This document shows positions 34,664-43,778 of a DNA stretch of 64,000 bases, one piece after another. Under the pieces are notes generated by a model. It had not been told where the DNA came from and did no database searches. It saw nothing but the letters and a program-made list of their open reading frames with translations. Position numbers and translations under genes: made by a program. How positions within the stretch are numbered: position 1 is the stretch's first letter; each line of letters opens with the position of its first letter. Source of the stretch: JAWXCM01 sp034408745 (GTDB lineage Bacteria; Acidobacteriota; Terriglobia; Bryobacterales; Bryobacteraceae); the NCBI GenBank assembly GCA_034408745.1, contig JAWXCM010000113.1, positions 1 through 64,000 on the forward strand, read 5' to 3'.

Positions 34664-35339
34664 GGCCGCTGAGCGCCGGCGGCTCCGCGATCAGGCACAG
34701 CCGAAACGCTGGTCGATACGCCCGCACTTTGCAATTGCGAAGACCCGCGGACCGGGCCAGCCCGTCCAGTTCGCTGCGTGAGAACCCGGCCTGCACCGAC
34801 ACCGGCCCATCGTGGCAGGTGACAGCGTCCCACCGCATCAGCCACCTTGTGGCCGGAAGAAAGTAGTAGGCCAGAGGATGCCGCTCCAAATCGTTGGCGA
34901 TCACGAACCGGCGAGCCGTCACGCCGAACGCTCGCAACAACCCAGCCACGTCCTCGTTCGAAAAATGATGCAGGAACAACCCGCAGTACACGATGTCGAA
35001 GCTTCGCGGCGCGAACGGGAGGCGGAACGCATCGGCAAGCACGCGGTCGCCAGACGCCGCCGCCCCCAGATGATGCGCACGGTAATCGAGGCTGGTCACG
35101 CGAGCTGCCGGGTACCGCCGCTGCACAATCTCGCCGGCATCTCCCGACGCCGAACCTACGTCCAGCATGGTGAAGCTGTCGCCGTCTCTTACACAGTGCG
35201 CCAAAGCCTCACGCAGTACGCGATGCCCGCCAAGCAGTCGGTTAATTCGAACCAGGTCTCGCAAACTGGGAGCGGCGCGCTCCGGCGACTCGTGGTCCAG
35301 AAGCTCGGGCTCGATAATTCGACCGCTGCGATACGTCAT
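34653..35339 (-). CDS. Class I SAM-dependent methyltransferase
   Basis: A 228-residue protein. MLDVGSASGDAGEIVQRRYP is motif I of the SAM-binding fold, VTSLDYR motif II, and FDIVYCGLFLHHFSNEDV the motif IV/V region of UbiE-like enzymes. The second half (ATRWLMRWDAVTCHDGPVSVQAGFSRSELDGLARSAG) resembles methyltransferases placed beside natural-product or lipid genes. No substrate can be given. The ATG at 35339 is preferred over a GTG at 35363, since it leaves room for the divergent thymidine kinase start at 35364. Confidence 0.78.
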   Translation of the reverse strand: MTYRSGRIIEPELLDHESPERAAPSLRDLVRINRLLGGHRVLREALAHCVRDGDSFTMLDVGSASGDAGEIVQRRYPAARVTSLDYRAHHLGAAASGDRVLADAFRLPFAPRSFDIVYCGLFLHHFSNEDVAGLLRAFGVTARRFVIANDLERHPLAYYFLPATRWLMRWDAVTCHDGPVSVQAGFSRSELDGLARSAGLRNCKVRAYRPAFRLCLIAEPPALSGLTR

Positions 35340-35363
35340 GAATGGTAATCTTGAAGTTCTCAC

Positions 35364-35987
35364 ATGGATTTTCTTTCGGGCAACATAGGCTGGATCGAAG
35401 TGATCTGCGGGCCAATGTTTTCAGGTAAGAGCGAAGAGTTGATGCGCAGACTCCGGCGGGCGATGATTGCGCGGCGTCGAGTTCAGGTGTTCAAGCCGGT
35501 CATCGACACACGGTACTCACCAAACGAAATCGTCTCGCACAACGACACACGGATGAAGTCAGAGACCATTTCCGGACCGGCAGAGATCCTTCAGCAACTC
35601 GACTGGCGTACTCAGGTGGTGGGCATTGATGAAGCAAATTTCTTCGGCATCGGCGTTACCGATGTAGCCAACCAGCTGGCCGACAGTGGCAAACAGGTGA
35701 TCATCTCGGGGCTCGACACCGACTACATGGGCCGGCCTTTTGCGCCCATTCCGGATCTGCTGGCATACGCGGAATCCATAACCAAAACGCTGGCGATCTG
35801 CATGCGTTGCGGAAACCCCGCCAAGCACACGCAGCGCCTCGTGGAATCGGACGATCTCATCGTCGTGGGTGCCGCGGGCATGTACGAAGCGCGCTGCCGC
35901 CGCTGCTTCGAACCGGGCGTTCCCAGGCAGGAATATCTGGAATTCGCGCGGCCCCGTATCCCGGTGCCTCCTCCCGCCCTCGGCTGA
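35364..35987 (+). CDS. tdk: Thymidine kinase (type II)
   Basis: A 207-residue enzyme of the salvage pathway, phosphorylating thymidine with ATP. Walker A is GPMFSGKS (16-23), D89-E90 of DEANFF supplies the magnesium ligand and catalytic base, and the lasso zinc site has C146, C149 (CMRC) and C178, C181 (CRRC). Length is normal. It is divergent from the methyltransferase gene with a 24-nt gap, so the promoters must overlap coding sequence. Confidence 0.95.
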   Translation: MDFLSGNIGWIEVICGPMFSGKSEELMRRLRRAMIARRRVQVFKPVIDTRYSPNEIVSHNDTRMKSETISGPAEILQQLDWRTQVVGIDEANFFGIGVTDVANQLADSGKQVIISGLDTDYMGRPFAPIPDLLAYAESITKTLAICMRCGNPAKHTQRLVESDDLIVVGAAGMYEARCRRCFEPGVPRQEYLEFARPRIPVPPPALG

Positions 35988-36098
35988 CTCTGTACCCCAC
36001 CGGCAAATCTCGTGCGTCCAAAGCAGCGAACGCGTTAGTTGGAGCGTGCCGCAGATGCTACCCTAGGAGATTAGCCTGCGTTTTTACAGGAGAATCAA

Positions 36099-36968
36099 AT
36101 GAACGAGTACACACCCGCACCCGCCGGTGGTTCTGACATTAAAGTACCAATTCTTATTGGTGCGGTCGTCGCTCTGCTTGGCGCGAACATTTACCTCTAT
36201 ACGCAGATCGACCATCTCAAGGGCGACGTCGCGGACTTTCGCAAGAATATGTCCAGCGAAGTTGCGAGCCTGAAGGAAAGCTCCGCCGTCTCCACACAAA
36301 CCGCACGCCGCAGCCTCACGAGCCTCAAAGACGAGCTCGAGACCGCACGCCGTCAGGCGCAAATGGCGGTGGGCCAGGCTAAAGTAGAAGCCCTCAGGCA
36401 TGCCGACGAACTGACCCGGAAAGTCGCTGTAGAGCAGACACGTCAGACCGAAGCGGTCAAGACCGAGTTGTCGGCTGCGGTCGTCAATGCTGAGAACAAG
36501 GCGAGCACCAAAATCGGTGAAGTCAGCTCCAACGTAGATCAGGTGAAGACAGACGTCGCGACAGCAAAAGGTGAGATCGACAAGACCATCGCTGACATTA
36601 AGCGGGTTCGCGGTGATCTTGACGGCACATCGTCACTTGTCGCCACAAACGGCAAGGAGCTCGACGCTCTGAAGCGACTGGGCGAGCGCAATTACTTCGA
36701 ATTTAACCTCGCAAAGAGCAAAGATCCGAAGCGCATCGGCGATATCTCAGTCACACTGAAGAAAGTCGACCAGAAGCGAAATAAGTTCACCATCGAGTTG
36801 CTGGCCGATGACAAAAAGGTCGAAAAGAAAGACCGCAATATCAATGAGCCGATTCAGTTTTATGTGGCGAAAGCCCGCCAGCCCTACGAACTCGTAATCA
36901 ACGAAGTCCGTAAGGACGTCATCATTGGCTACCTTGCCACGCCAAAAGTGCAGACCACCCGTAACTAG
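36099..36968 (+). CDS. Membrane-anchored coiled-coil protein of unknown function
   Basis: A 289-residue protein. One transmembrane helix (about 15-34, VPILIGAVVALLGANIYLYT) near the N-terminus is followed by a long, Ala/Lys/Glu/Val-rich coiled coil (about 36-200) and a small beta-rich C-terminal domain (ISVTLKKVDQKRNKFTIELLADD...). The long coil would project from the inner membrane into the periplasm; the composition looks like a low-complexity heptad repeat. There is a clear ACAGGAGAA ribosome site. It is flanked by 110 nt and about 160 nt without genes. Confidence 0.65.
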   Translation: MNEYTPAPAGGSDIKVPILIGAVVALLGANIYLYTQIDHLKGDVADFRKNMSSEVASLKESSAVSTQTARRSLTSLKDELETARRQAQMAVGQAKVEALRHADELTRKVAVEQTRQTEAVKTELSAAVVNAENKASTKIGEVSSNVDQVKTDVATAKGEIDKTIADIKRVRGDLDGTSSLVATNGKELDALKRLGERNYFEFNLAKSKDPKRIGDISVTLKKVDQKRNKFTIELLADDKKVEKKDRNINEPIQFYVAKARQPYELVINEVRKDVIIGYLATPKVQTTRN

Positions 36969-36988
36969 CTGATTCTTTTAGTCTGACA

Positions 36989-37018
36989 CCCGGGAGCCTT
37001 CCCTCCTTGCCTCCCGGG
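36989..37018 (+). terminator. Perfect hairpin after the coiled-coil gene
   Basis: CCCGGGAG (36989-36996) and CTCCCGGG (37011-37018) form an 8-bp stem with a 14-nt loop. No T-tract follows, so termination is less certain than transcript stabilisation. Confidence 0.4.
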
Positions 37019-37130
37019 ACGCAATTCTTACCTGTATCCAGAATTACGCCTTTTCCGTAAGCTACTGAAAACACATTGATTGTGCTTTGGCGTACATCGT
37101 GCTCTTACTCTGTGCAAGAGGAAGCGAGAC

Positions 37131-37685
37131 ATGACTACAACTACTTCAACTTCAGACACTTACAGGCAGCGTTTGGACTCGCCTGCCGAGGTCGCGAACA
37201 ATCTGGAGTCTGGCGTGGACACGTTTAACTCGCCCGCTTCCGTACCGAAGTTATTCTGGGCAGGGGCCTCACTGTTTATAGTGAATCTCGCGGTTCTGGG
37301 TGCAATTGCACTGTCTCCTGAACTGCGGATCAGCGTCTACGGTGCGGACCACTCCAGTTTCTCCGTTTATGCAACCAGGCCATCGCCGTTTACAGAAGTG
37401 GTCGACACGGCCCGGCCCAGAAAAGTGAAGCTGGCCCAGCGTGTGACGCCGATTCTTTACCGCGAACCGGTGATGGAAGATGTCAGCCTTTCGCCCACAG
37501 AACTTGCTGTTCCACGGGCCTCGCAGGTTGCAGCGGCAGCAGCATCCATATCAACCGCCCCGTCCTCAAACACCGTTACGGGTGACGCGGTTTACCGGCA
37601 GGTGGAACGCTACGGTGACTTTCGCCGCGTAACCGCGATGTCGAGGGAACTGGTTCCTCCGACGCCGCGCCGTGTGACGAACTAA
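37131..37685 (+). CDS. Small membrane protein of unknown function
   Basis: A 184-residue protein with one transmembrane segment at about residues 44-62 (LFWAGASLFIVNLAVLGAIAL) and otherwise a Ser/Ala/Pro/Val-rich, low-complexity sequence. The ATG at 37131 is preceded by GAGGAAGCGAGAC; the frame is open further upstream, but starts there lack a ribosome site. No family recognised. A good terminator follows. Confidence 0.55.
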   Translation: MTTTTSTSDTYRQRLDSPAEVANNLESGVDTFNSPASVPKLFWAGASLFIVNLAVLGAIALSPELRISVYGADHSSFSVYATRPSPFTEVVDTARPRKVKLAQRVTPILYREPVMEDVSLSPTELAVPRASQVAAAAASISTAPSSNTVTGDAVYRQVERYGDFRRVTAMSRELVPPTPRRVTN

Positions 37686-37723
37686 GTTGTTTTCAACCAT
37701 TCCTTCGATCTTGTTCCGTACTG

Positions 37724-37758
37724 CCCGCCCGGCACCCCCTCGCCGGCGGGCTGATTTT
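37724..37758 (+). terminator. Intrinsic terminator
   Basis: GCCCGCCCGGC pairs with GCCGGCGGGC (one bulged C) and is followed by TGATTTTTTT: a strong GC stem and T-tract about 40 nt after the small membrane protein gene. The stretch up to about 37900 holds nothing else that I recognise. Confidence 0.72.
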
Positions 37759-37899
37759 TTTGGCAGACCGGAACACCGGACCAGAGTATGGAATAATTCG
37801 TGTTCCGCCTAGACACTTCCGTGGCCTACGCCCGGCTCTCTCAACGTTGAGTTCTCCCCTTCCCGGACAAAACCCATTCCGAGGAGAAGCTGATATTGA

Positions 37900-38838
37900 A
37901 TATGCATAGAAGTCTCGCATTTGCGGAGCGGGAACACCTCCAGGGCACCATTTCGCCTGTGGCCCGGCGTTGCTGAGGAACAGGTCGCGACGAAGGCCTT
38001 CTACGTGCGCGCCGGAATGTTCAAAGATGTCGACGTCGTGCTCTTCGCCCATGTGGCAAACTCCGCAGAACGCGACGGTCTGGTATTACCTTCGCGAGGC
38101 AGACTATCCGCACATCACGGACCTGTGGAAACTCGGCGACAAGATGGCGCAGGCTGCCAGCATGATGACCGACACCACAGTAAGCTCGCGTGTCCTCGGC
38201 TCCGCCTGGCCCGGGTACTTTAATAAGCCGGTTGCAGAGGCAATGTACGCAAACGTCAAGACGGTGGGTCTCCCTCAGGGGTCGGATGACGATCAAAAGC
38301 TGGCTAAGGCGCTCCAGAAGGAACTGAAGCAGCCGGAGCCTGGACTGTCGGTCAAACTGGATGAGATTCGCGCGCCCAAAGCTGAAACCGACACCGATCC
38401 CGCGGCACAATTGATCGGCCCGCTGGGTGGAGGCTCCGACGACATCGGTGACATCTCATGGAACGTTCCAACGGTGGTGCTGCGGTATTCGGCAAACATC
38501 TCAGGCACCCCAGGCCACAACAGAGCAAACGGAATCGCAATGGCCACGCCGATTGCCCATAAGGGAGTGGTTGCCGGTGCCAAGGTTCAGGCGATGACCA
38601 TGGTTGACCTGCTGCCGCACCCGGAAATCATCCAGCAGGCCTGGACTTATTTTCGAGATGTCAGACGAAAGACACGAAGTACCAGCCGCTCATTCGGCCG
38701 GATGACAAGCCGGCAGCCTGGCTGAACAAGAGGATCATGGAAGAGTACCGCCCCAGGATGAAGAGCATGTACTACGATCCGTCGAAGTACGACACTTACC
38801 TGGAGCAACTGGGCATCAAGTACCCCACCATCAGATAA
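37900..38838 (+). pseudogene. Decayed M20-family amidohydrolase (aminobenzoyl-glutamate utilization protein B-like)
   Basis: The peptides line up with the C-terminal half of AbgB-like amidohydrolases but lie in different frames: RLWPGVAEEQVATKAFYVRAGMFKDVDVVLFAHV (about 37950-38060), then WYYLREADYPHITDLWKLGD ... SGTPGHNRANGIAMATPIAHKG ... IQQAWTYFRDV (about 38075-38660), then TKDTKYQPLIRPDDKPAAWLNKR ... QLGIKYPTIR ending at TAA 38836-38838. At least two, probably three, frame changes occur and the N-terminal metal-binding half is absent. Residual pieces read clean otherwise, so the loss looks recent. Confidence 0.75.
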
Positions 38839-38902
38839 ATCTGCCCGGCAGTATAGCTCTCGGGCATTGCAGAGTGCCCGCACACCCCCCCTGTTCCCGA
38901 TA

Positions 38903-38931
38903 TTGACTTCCCTTCCAAATCTCCATAACAT
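38903..38931 (+). promoter_or_regulatory. Promoter of the padR-efflux operon
   Basis: TTGACT (38903-38908) and TAACAT (38926-38931) are 17 nt apart, 13 nt before the ATG. The predicted start point would lie only about 7 nt before the ATG. CGATAT-type palindromic pieces flank it and overlap the start codon region (CGATATCG at 38948-38955), fitting control by the PadR protein itself. Confidence 0.5.
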
Positions 38932-38944
38932 CGTTGATTATCGA

Positions 38945-39304
38945 ATGGCGATATCGAAATCCGTAAACGGAGTTCGACAACGGCAGGATCCGCTGGACAA
39001 AGACCTGTATTCAGGGTTGATCCGCCTTCACGTCCTTCATCATGCGGAGAAGGAACCTGTGTTTGGCCTCGGAATGATCGAAGAACTGAGCCGGCATGGC
39101 TACAGGCTCAGCCCTGGGACCATGTACCCGATCCTCCACGGCCTGGAGAAGAAAGGCTTTCTTCGATCCCGCGAAGAATGGGCTGACGGGCATCGCCGCC
39201 GTATCTATCGAGCTACGCCCACCGGACGCAAAGCGTTGCGGACCGCGAAGGACAAAGTACGCGAGCTGTTCGGCGAACTGTTTGAGGAAGGGGACGATCA
39301 TTGA
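38945..39304 (+). CDS. PadR-family transcriptional regulator
   Basis: A 119-residue winged-helix repressor. DLYSGLIRLHVLHHAEKEPVFGLGMIEELSRHGYRLSPGTMYPILHGLEKKGFLRS is the PadR DNA-binding domain, with the recognition helix at SPGTMYPILHGLE and a short C-terminal dimerisation helix. PadR proteins often control drug efflux and respond to its substrates; here TolC, RND and fusion-protein genes follow in the same transcription unit. Its stop overlaps the TTG start of tolC. Confidence 0.88.
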   Translation: MAISKSVNGVRQRQDPLDKDLYSGLIRLHVLHHAEKEPVFGLGMIEELSRHGYRLSPGTMYPILHGLEKKGFLRSREEWADGHRRRIYRATPTGRKALRTAKDKVRELFGELFEEGDDH

Positions 39305-40641
39305 GGAGATTTCTGTGGGTGGCTCTGTGCGCCGCTGCTGGTCTTCACGCCCAGTCCCTGCGTGAGACTATCGACGCGGCACTGGCGAATTACCCGTCCA
39401 TTCGCGTTTCCGATGAGCAGGTGAAAGCAGCCGCTGCCGGCGTGACACTGGCGCGGACCGCCTGGTTACCAAAAGTCGACGGACTGGCTCAGCTCAACCG
39501 TGCGACGAAGAATAACGTGTATGGGCTCCTGCTGCCACAGTCGACTCTGCCGAACATCTCCGGCCCTCCCAACCCGGTCAACGACATGGGCAGCGTCTGG
39601 GGAACGGCCGTCGGCTTTCTGGTCTCGTGGGAGCCATACGACTTCGGCCAGCGCACTGCGAATCTAAATGTAGCCGAAGCCCTCCGTCGCCGTGCACAGA
39701 CTGGAGTTGAGAGGACTCGCTTCGAAGTGGCCGCACTTGCGGCCGATGCCTACCTCACGACGGTCGCGGCGCAGCAGACGGTTCGAGCCGCGGAGGCCCA
39801 GGTAAAGCGCTCCCGTCAAATCGGCGAGATCATCCGCGCACTGGCAAAGGCGGAGCTCCGCCCAGGAGCGGACGTATCGCGCAATGACGCCGATCTTGCT
39901 TCCGCGGAAATTCAGGTAGTACAGGCTACAGCCACAGTCGCCACCGCTCGTGCCACCCTCCTTCAGCTCACAGGCAAGGACGTGCAAGTCGCACCCGCCA
40001 ACCTTCTGGAGCCGCCCACCGACTCGCCCGTCCCAACGGTCGATCTTGCGAAGAGCCCTTATGCGATGGAGCAGGAGGCCGGTATTGCCGAAGCCGAGGC
40101 GCGCCGGCGCGTCATCGAACGCGCCTACTTTCCGAAGATCAACCTGCAGGCCGCTTCGTACGCTCGAGGCACCGGTGTGTCAGCGATCGGCGCCACGCCG
40201 GGCGGAGCCAACGGACTCGGGCCTAACATCTTCAACTACGCTTTTGGACTGACCGTCACTTTCCCGCTGATGGATATCCATTCCATTCGCGCTCGACGCG
40301 AGATAGCGGAGCATCAAAAACTGGCTGAGAACGCGCGCTATGACCAGCTCCTCGCCGACATCAACGCGCACGTCCGGAAGGCGAAAGATCTGCTGGACAC
40401 AGCACGCCGTGTGGCAGAACTGACACCACGTCAGCTGGAAGCGGCGCGCCAGGCCGAAGCCCAGGCAGGAGCGCGATACAAGGCGGGTCTCGGGACACTC
40501 ATTGAGGTGGCAGACGCGCAGCGCCTGCTCACTCAGTCGGAGATCGACGCATCCCTCGCCCGGCTCAACGTCTGGCGAGCCATGCTGCAGGTAGCCGCCG
40601 CTGCGGGCGACCTCAAACCATTTCTGGATCAGGTGCACTAA
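39301..40641 (+). CDS. TolC-family outer membrane efflux protein
   Basis: A 446-residue protein with a signal peptide (MRRFLWVALCAAAGLHAQ) and two repeats of the long helical barrel pattern (SLRETIDAALANYPSI...; ...RVAELTPRQLEAARQAEAQAGARYKAGLGTLIEVADAQRLL). It forms the trimeric outer-membrane channel of the pump encoded next. It starts with TTG overlapping the padR stop, so translation is probably coupled. The gene order padR-tolC-RND-fusion protein differs from the usual fusion protein-RND-tolC. Confidence 0.88.
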   Translation: MRRFLWVALCAAAGLHAQSLRETIDAALANYPSIRVSDEQVKAAAAGVTLARTAWLPKVDGLAQLNRATKNNVYGLLLPQSTLPNISGPPNPVNDMGSVWGTAVGFLVSWEPYDFGQRTANLNVAEALRRRAQTGVERTRFEVAALAADAYLTTVAAQQTVRAAEAQVKRSRQIGEIIRALAKAELRPGADVSRNDADLASAEIQVVQATATVATARATLLQLTGKDVQVAPANLLEPPTDSPVPTVDLAKSPYAMEQEAGIAEAEARRRVIERAYFPKINLQAASYARGTGVSAIGATPGGANGLGPNIFNYAFGLTVTFPLMDIHSIRARREIAEHQKLAENARYDQLLADINAHVRKAKDLLDTARRVAELTPRQLEAARQAEAQAGARYKAGLGTLIEVADAQRLLTQSEIDASLARLNVWRAMLQVAAAAGDLKPFLDQVH

Positions 40642-40643
40642 GT

Positions 40644-43600
40644 ATGTGGCTCGTCTACCTTGCACTGCGGCGGCCGATCACTATAGCCGTAGCCGTTCTT
40701 GCGATTCTGCTGAGTTCCGCACTCGCGGTCCGCTCGATGAAGGTCGACATCTTTCCGGAGATTGGGCAGCCCACCATCTACGTTGCCCAGCCGTACGGCG
40801 GTATGGACCCGCTGCAGATGGAAGGCTTCATCACGTATTACTACGAGTATCACTTCTTCTATGTCTCAGGCATCGAGCACGTAGAGTCGAAGAACATCCA
40901 GGGCGCCGCGCTGATGAAGCTGGTCTTCCACCCTGGCACCGACATGAACCAGGCGCTTTCAGAGACTGTGGCTGCCGTCAATCGGTCACGAGCGTTCATG
41001 CCGACAGGAGCCGTCCCGCCCTTCATCGCCCGTGTCGATCCCGGCGGGCTGCCTGTCGGCATGTTGGTGTTCTCCAGCGATTCGCGTGGACTGGGTGAGA
41101 TCTCCGATCTCGCACTGAATCGCATTCGACCACTGTTCGCGAACCTGCCCGGCGTGTCCGCTCCTCCGCCCTTCGGCGGCAGCCAGAAGACCGTGGTGGT
41201 GAGCCTCGACGCCGCCCGCATGCGGCAGTACCGCGTGTCTCCAGAAGAGGCGATTGCGGCGCTCAACGGAGCCAATGCGATTCTGCCATCGGGCAACGTT
41301 CGCGAAGGCACTCTCATTCGCATGGCCAGCACCAACGCCGCCGTCGGAGAGAAGGTTAGCGAACTCCTCGACACGCCGCTTCGCCTCGGCTCCGGAACTA
41401 CCGTGTTCCTGCGCGACATCGGGACCATCAATATCGGCACCGACATCCTTACCTCTTACGCGCACATCAACGGCAAACGCGCCGTGTATCTGGTCGCGAC
41501 CAAGCGCGCCGATTCCTCTACGGTCTCCGTAATTAACGAAGTCCGCAAGGCACTGCCAGGCTTCCAGAAAATGGTGCCGGAGGACATCAAGGTCAGCCTC
41601 GAATTTGAGCAGTCCGGCTACGTTTCTCGAGCCATTCAGGCGCTCACCAACGAAGCCGCCCTTGGTGCGCTCCTCACAGCGCTCACGGTCCTGTTGTTCC
41701 TGCGCGACTGGCGCAGCGCGCTAATCGTTATCACGACGATTCCCGCCGCGATCCTCGCTGCGCTCGTATGGCTGTGGGCAGCCGGACAGACCATCAACAT
41801 CATGACGCTCGGGGGACTCGCGCTCGCTGTGGGCGTGCTGGTCGACGAAGCGACGGTGGAGGTGGAGAACATCCACACTCATCTTTCGAGCGGCATGTCG
41901 AGGGCGCGTGCCGTGCTCGACGCCACGCACAAAACCGCTCTGCCTCGACTGCTTGCGATGCTCTGCATCCTTGCGGTATTTGTCCCATCGTTCTTCATGA
42001 CAGGAGTCGGAAGGCAGTTGTTTGTGCCGCTGTCGCTGGCCGTCGGCTTCGCCATGATTTCGTCGTACCTGCTGTCTACTACGCTGGTCCCGATCATGGC
42101 TGTCGCGCTGCTCCGGCCCGGCAAGCCTGAAGGAGAGCGTCGCCGAGGCTGGTACGCCTCGTGGGTTGACACGTCCCTCTCAATGCGCTGGCCGCTGGTT
42201 CTGGTCTACACCGTCGCCACGCTTGCGCTGGTGTGGTTCCTTTACCCGAAGCTGGGCACCGAGCTCTTCCCCACGGCCGACTTTGGCCAGTTCGCGTTGC
42301 GCATCAAAGCGCCCACTGGCACACGAGTCGAAGAGACGGAGCTGATCGCGCTCCGCACCCTCCGCGCTGTTGAGGCCGAAGTCGGACGCGAGAACATCGA
42401 CATCAGCACCGCCTTCATTGGCACGCAGCCATCCAGCTTCCCTGTGAACCTGATTCATCTCTGGACGGGTGGCCCCAACGAAGCCCTGATGCAGGTCGCG
42501 ATCAAGCCCTCTGCAAAACTCCGCGGTGAGCCTCTGCGAGAGAAACTGCGCGAGCGTTTCCGCCACGATCTGCCGACCGTACGCTTCAGCTTCGAAGCAG
42601 GCGACCTGGTGAGCAAGGTGCTCAGCTTCGGCTCGGCCACGCCGGTGGAAGTAGCGGTGCAGGGAGCCGACATCGCTGCCAGCCGCACCTTCGCAGAGAA
42701 GATCCGCCGCAACATGCAGAGCATCGCGTTCATCCGCGATCTCGATTACGCACAGTCGGCCGATTACCCGACCATGGACATCGAGATTAGCCGCGACCGG
42801 GCCGGACAGTTCGGACTTACAGTAGCCGAGGTGGCCCGCTCGCTGGTGACGGCCACGTCATCGACACGGTTTACAGCACCGAACTACTGGCGTGATCCGA
42901 AGTCGGGCAACGCCTTCCAGATCCAGATGGAGATTCCACAGAAAGACATCGGGTCCATAGCCGATGTACAGAACCTGCCCATCATGGAGAACGGCGCCTC
43001 CCGCCCGCTTCTCGGCGACGTCGCGCAAATCAAGTACGGGACGGCGATGGGCCTTGTCGAACGCTACAACATGCAGCGCGTGATCAGCCTGACTGCCAAC
43101 GTGCATGACATACCGATGGGCGCCGCCGCTGCGGAGATTCGCAAAGCAATCTCGGCCGCGGGCGAGGTTCCACGAGGCTTGACCGTCGCTGTACGCGGCG
43201 CCATCCCGCCGCTCGAACAAACTTTGAAAGGCCTGGGCATCGGACTGCTCCTCGCGGTGGCTGTGATCTTCCTGCTGCTGGCCGCGAATTTCCAGTCCTT
43301 CCGGCTTGCATTGGTTGTCCTGGCGATCACGCCCGCTGTGCTTGCCGGCAGCATCCTGATGCTCATGTTCACAGGCACCACGCTGAACATTCAGTCGTTC
43401 ATGGGCTCGATCATGGCGGTTGGCATTGCGGTGGCCAACTCCATCCTGCTGGTCTCGTTCGCCGAGTCGGCGCGGCGCGGCGGGCTCGACGCTCGCGAGG
43501 CCGCATCGGAAGGAGCGCGCGGACGCGTGCGAGCCATCCTGATGACCGCGTGCGCCATGATCGCAGGCATGATCCCGATCGCGCTGGAAGGCGCGGGTCA

Positions 43601-43778
43601 AACGGCACCGCTCGGGCGAGCCGTAATTGGCGGTCTTATCGCCGCCACGCTTGCCACGCTTACGGTTGTGCCCGCCGCCTACGCCATTGCGCAGCGGGGA
43701 GCGAGTACCCGGTCGGCGTCTATGGACCCGACCGATCCCACCAGCAGATTCTATGAGGCCGAAGCCGATGCGCGTTAA
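40644..43778 (+). CDS. RND-family efflux transporter, inner membrane subunit
   Basis: A 1044-residue proton-driven pump subunit with 12 transmembrane segments and two periplasmic porter domains, starting MWLVYLALRRPITIAVAVLAILL. In the TM4 region GVLVDEATVEVENIH, D401 corresponds to the first of AcrB's proton-relay aspartates and E402 replaces the second. It exports small molecules together with the flanking TolC and fusion protein; the substrate is unknown. It starts 2 nt after tolC and overlaps the fusion protein gene by 11 nt. Confidence 0.9.
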   Translation: MWLVYLALRRPITIAVAVLAILLSSALAVRSMKVDIFPEIGQPTIYVAQPYGGMDPLQMEGFITYYYEYHFFYVSGIEHVESKNIQGAALMKLVFHPGTDMNQALSETVAAVNRSRAFMPTGAVPPFIARVDPGGLPVGMLVFSSDSRGLGEISDLALNRIRPLFANLPGVSAPPPFGGSQKTVVVSLDAARMRQYRVSPEEAIAALNGANAILPSGNVREGTLIRMASTNAAVGEKVSELLDTPLRLGSGTTVFLRDIGTINIGTDILTSYAHINGKRAVYLVATKRADSSTVSVINEVRKALPGFQKMVPEDIKVSLEFEQSGYVSRAIQALTNEAALGALLTALTVLLFLRDWRSALIVITTIPAAILAALVWLWAAGQTINIMTLGGLALAVGVLVDEATVEVENIHTHLSSGMSRARAVLDATHKTALPRLLAMLCILAVFVPSFFMTGVGRQLFVPLSLAVGFAMISSYLLSTTLVPIMAVALLRPGKPEGERRRGWYASWVDTSLSMRWPLVLVYTVATLALVWFLYPKLGTELFPTADFGQFALRIKAPTGTRVEETELIALRTLRAVEAEVGRENIDISTAFIGTQPSSFPVNLIHLWTGGPNEALMQVAIKPSAKLRGEPLREKLRERFRHDLPTVRFSFEAGDLVSKVLSFGSATPVEVAVQGADIAASRTFAEKIRRNMQSIAFIRDLDYAQSADYPTMDIEISRDRAGQFGLTVAEVARSLVTATSSTRFTAPNYWRDPKSGNAFQIQMEIPQKDIGSIADVQNLPIMENGASRPLLGDVAQIKYGTAMGLVERYNMQRVISLTANVHDIPMGAAAAEIRKAISAAGEVPRGLTVAVRGAIPPLEQTLKGLGIGLLLAVAVIFLLLAANFQSFRLALVVLAITPAVLAGSILMLMFTGTTLNIQSFMGSIMAVGIAVANSILLVSFAESARRGGLDAREAASEGARGRVRAILMTACAMIAGMIPIALEGAGQTAPLGRAVIGGLIAATLATLTVVPAAYAIAQRGASTRSASMDPTDPTSRFYEAEADAR

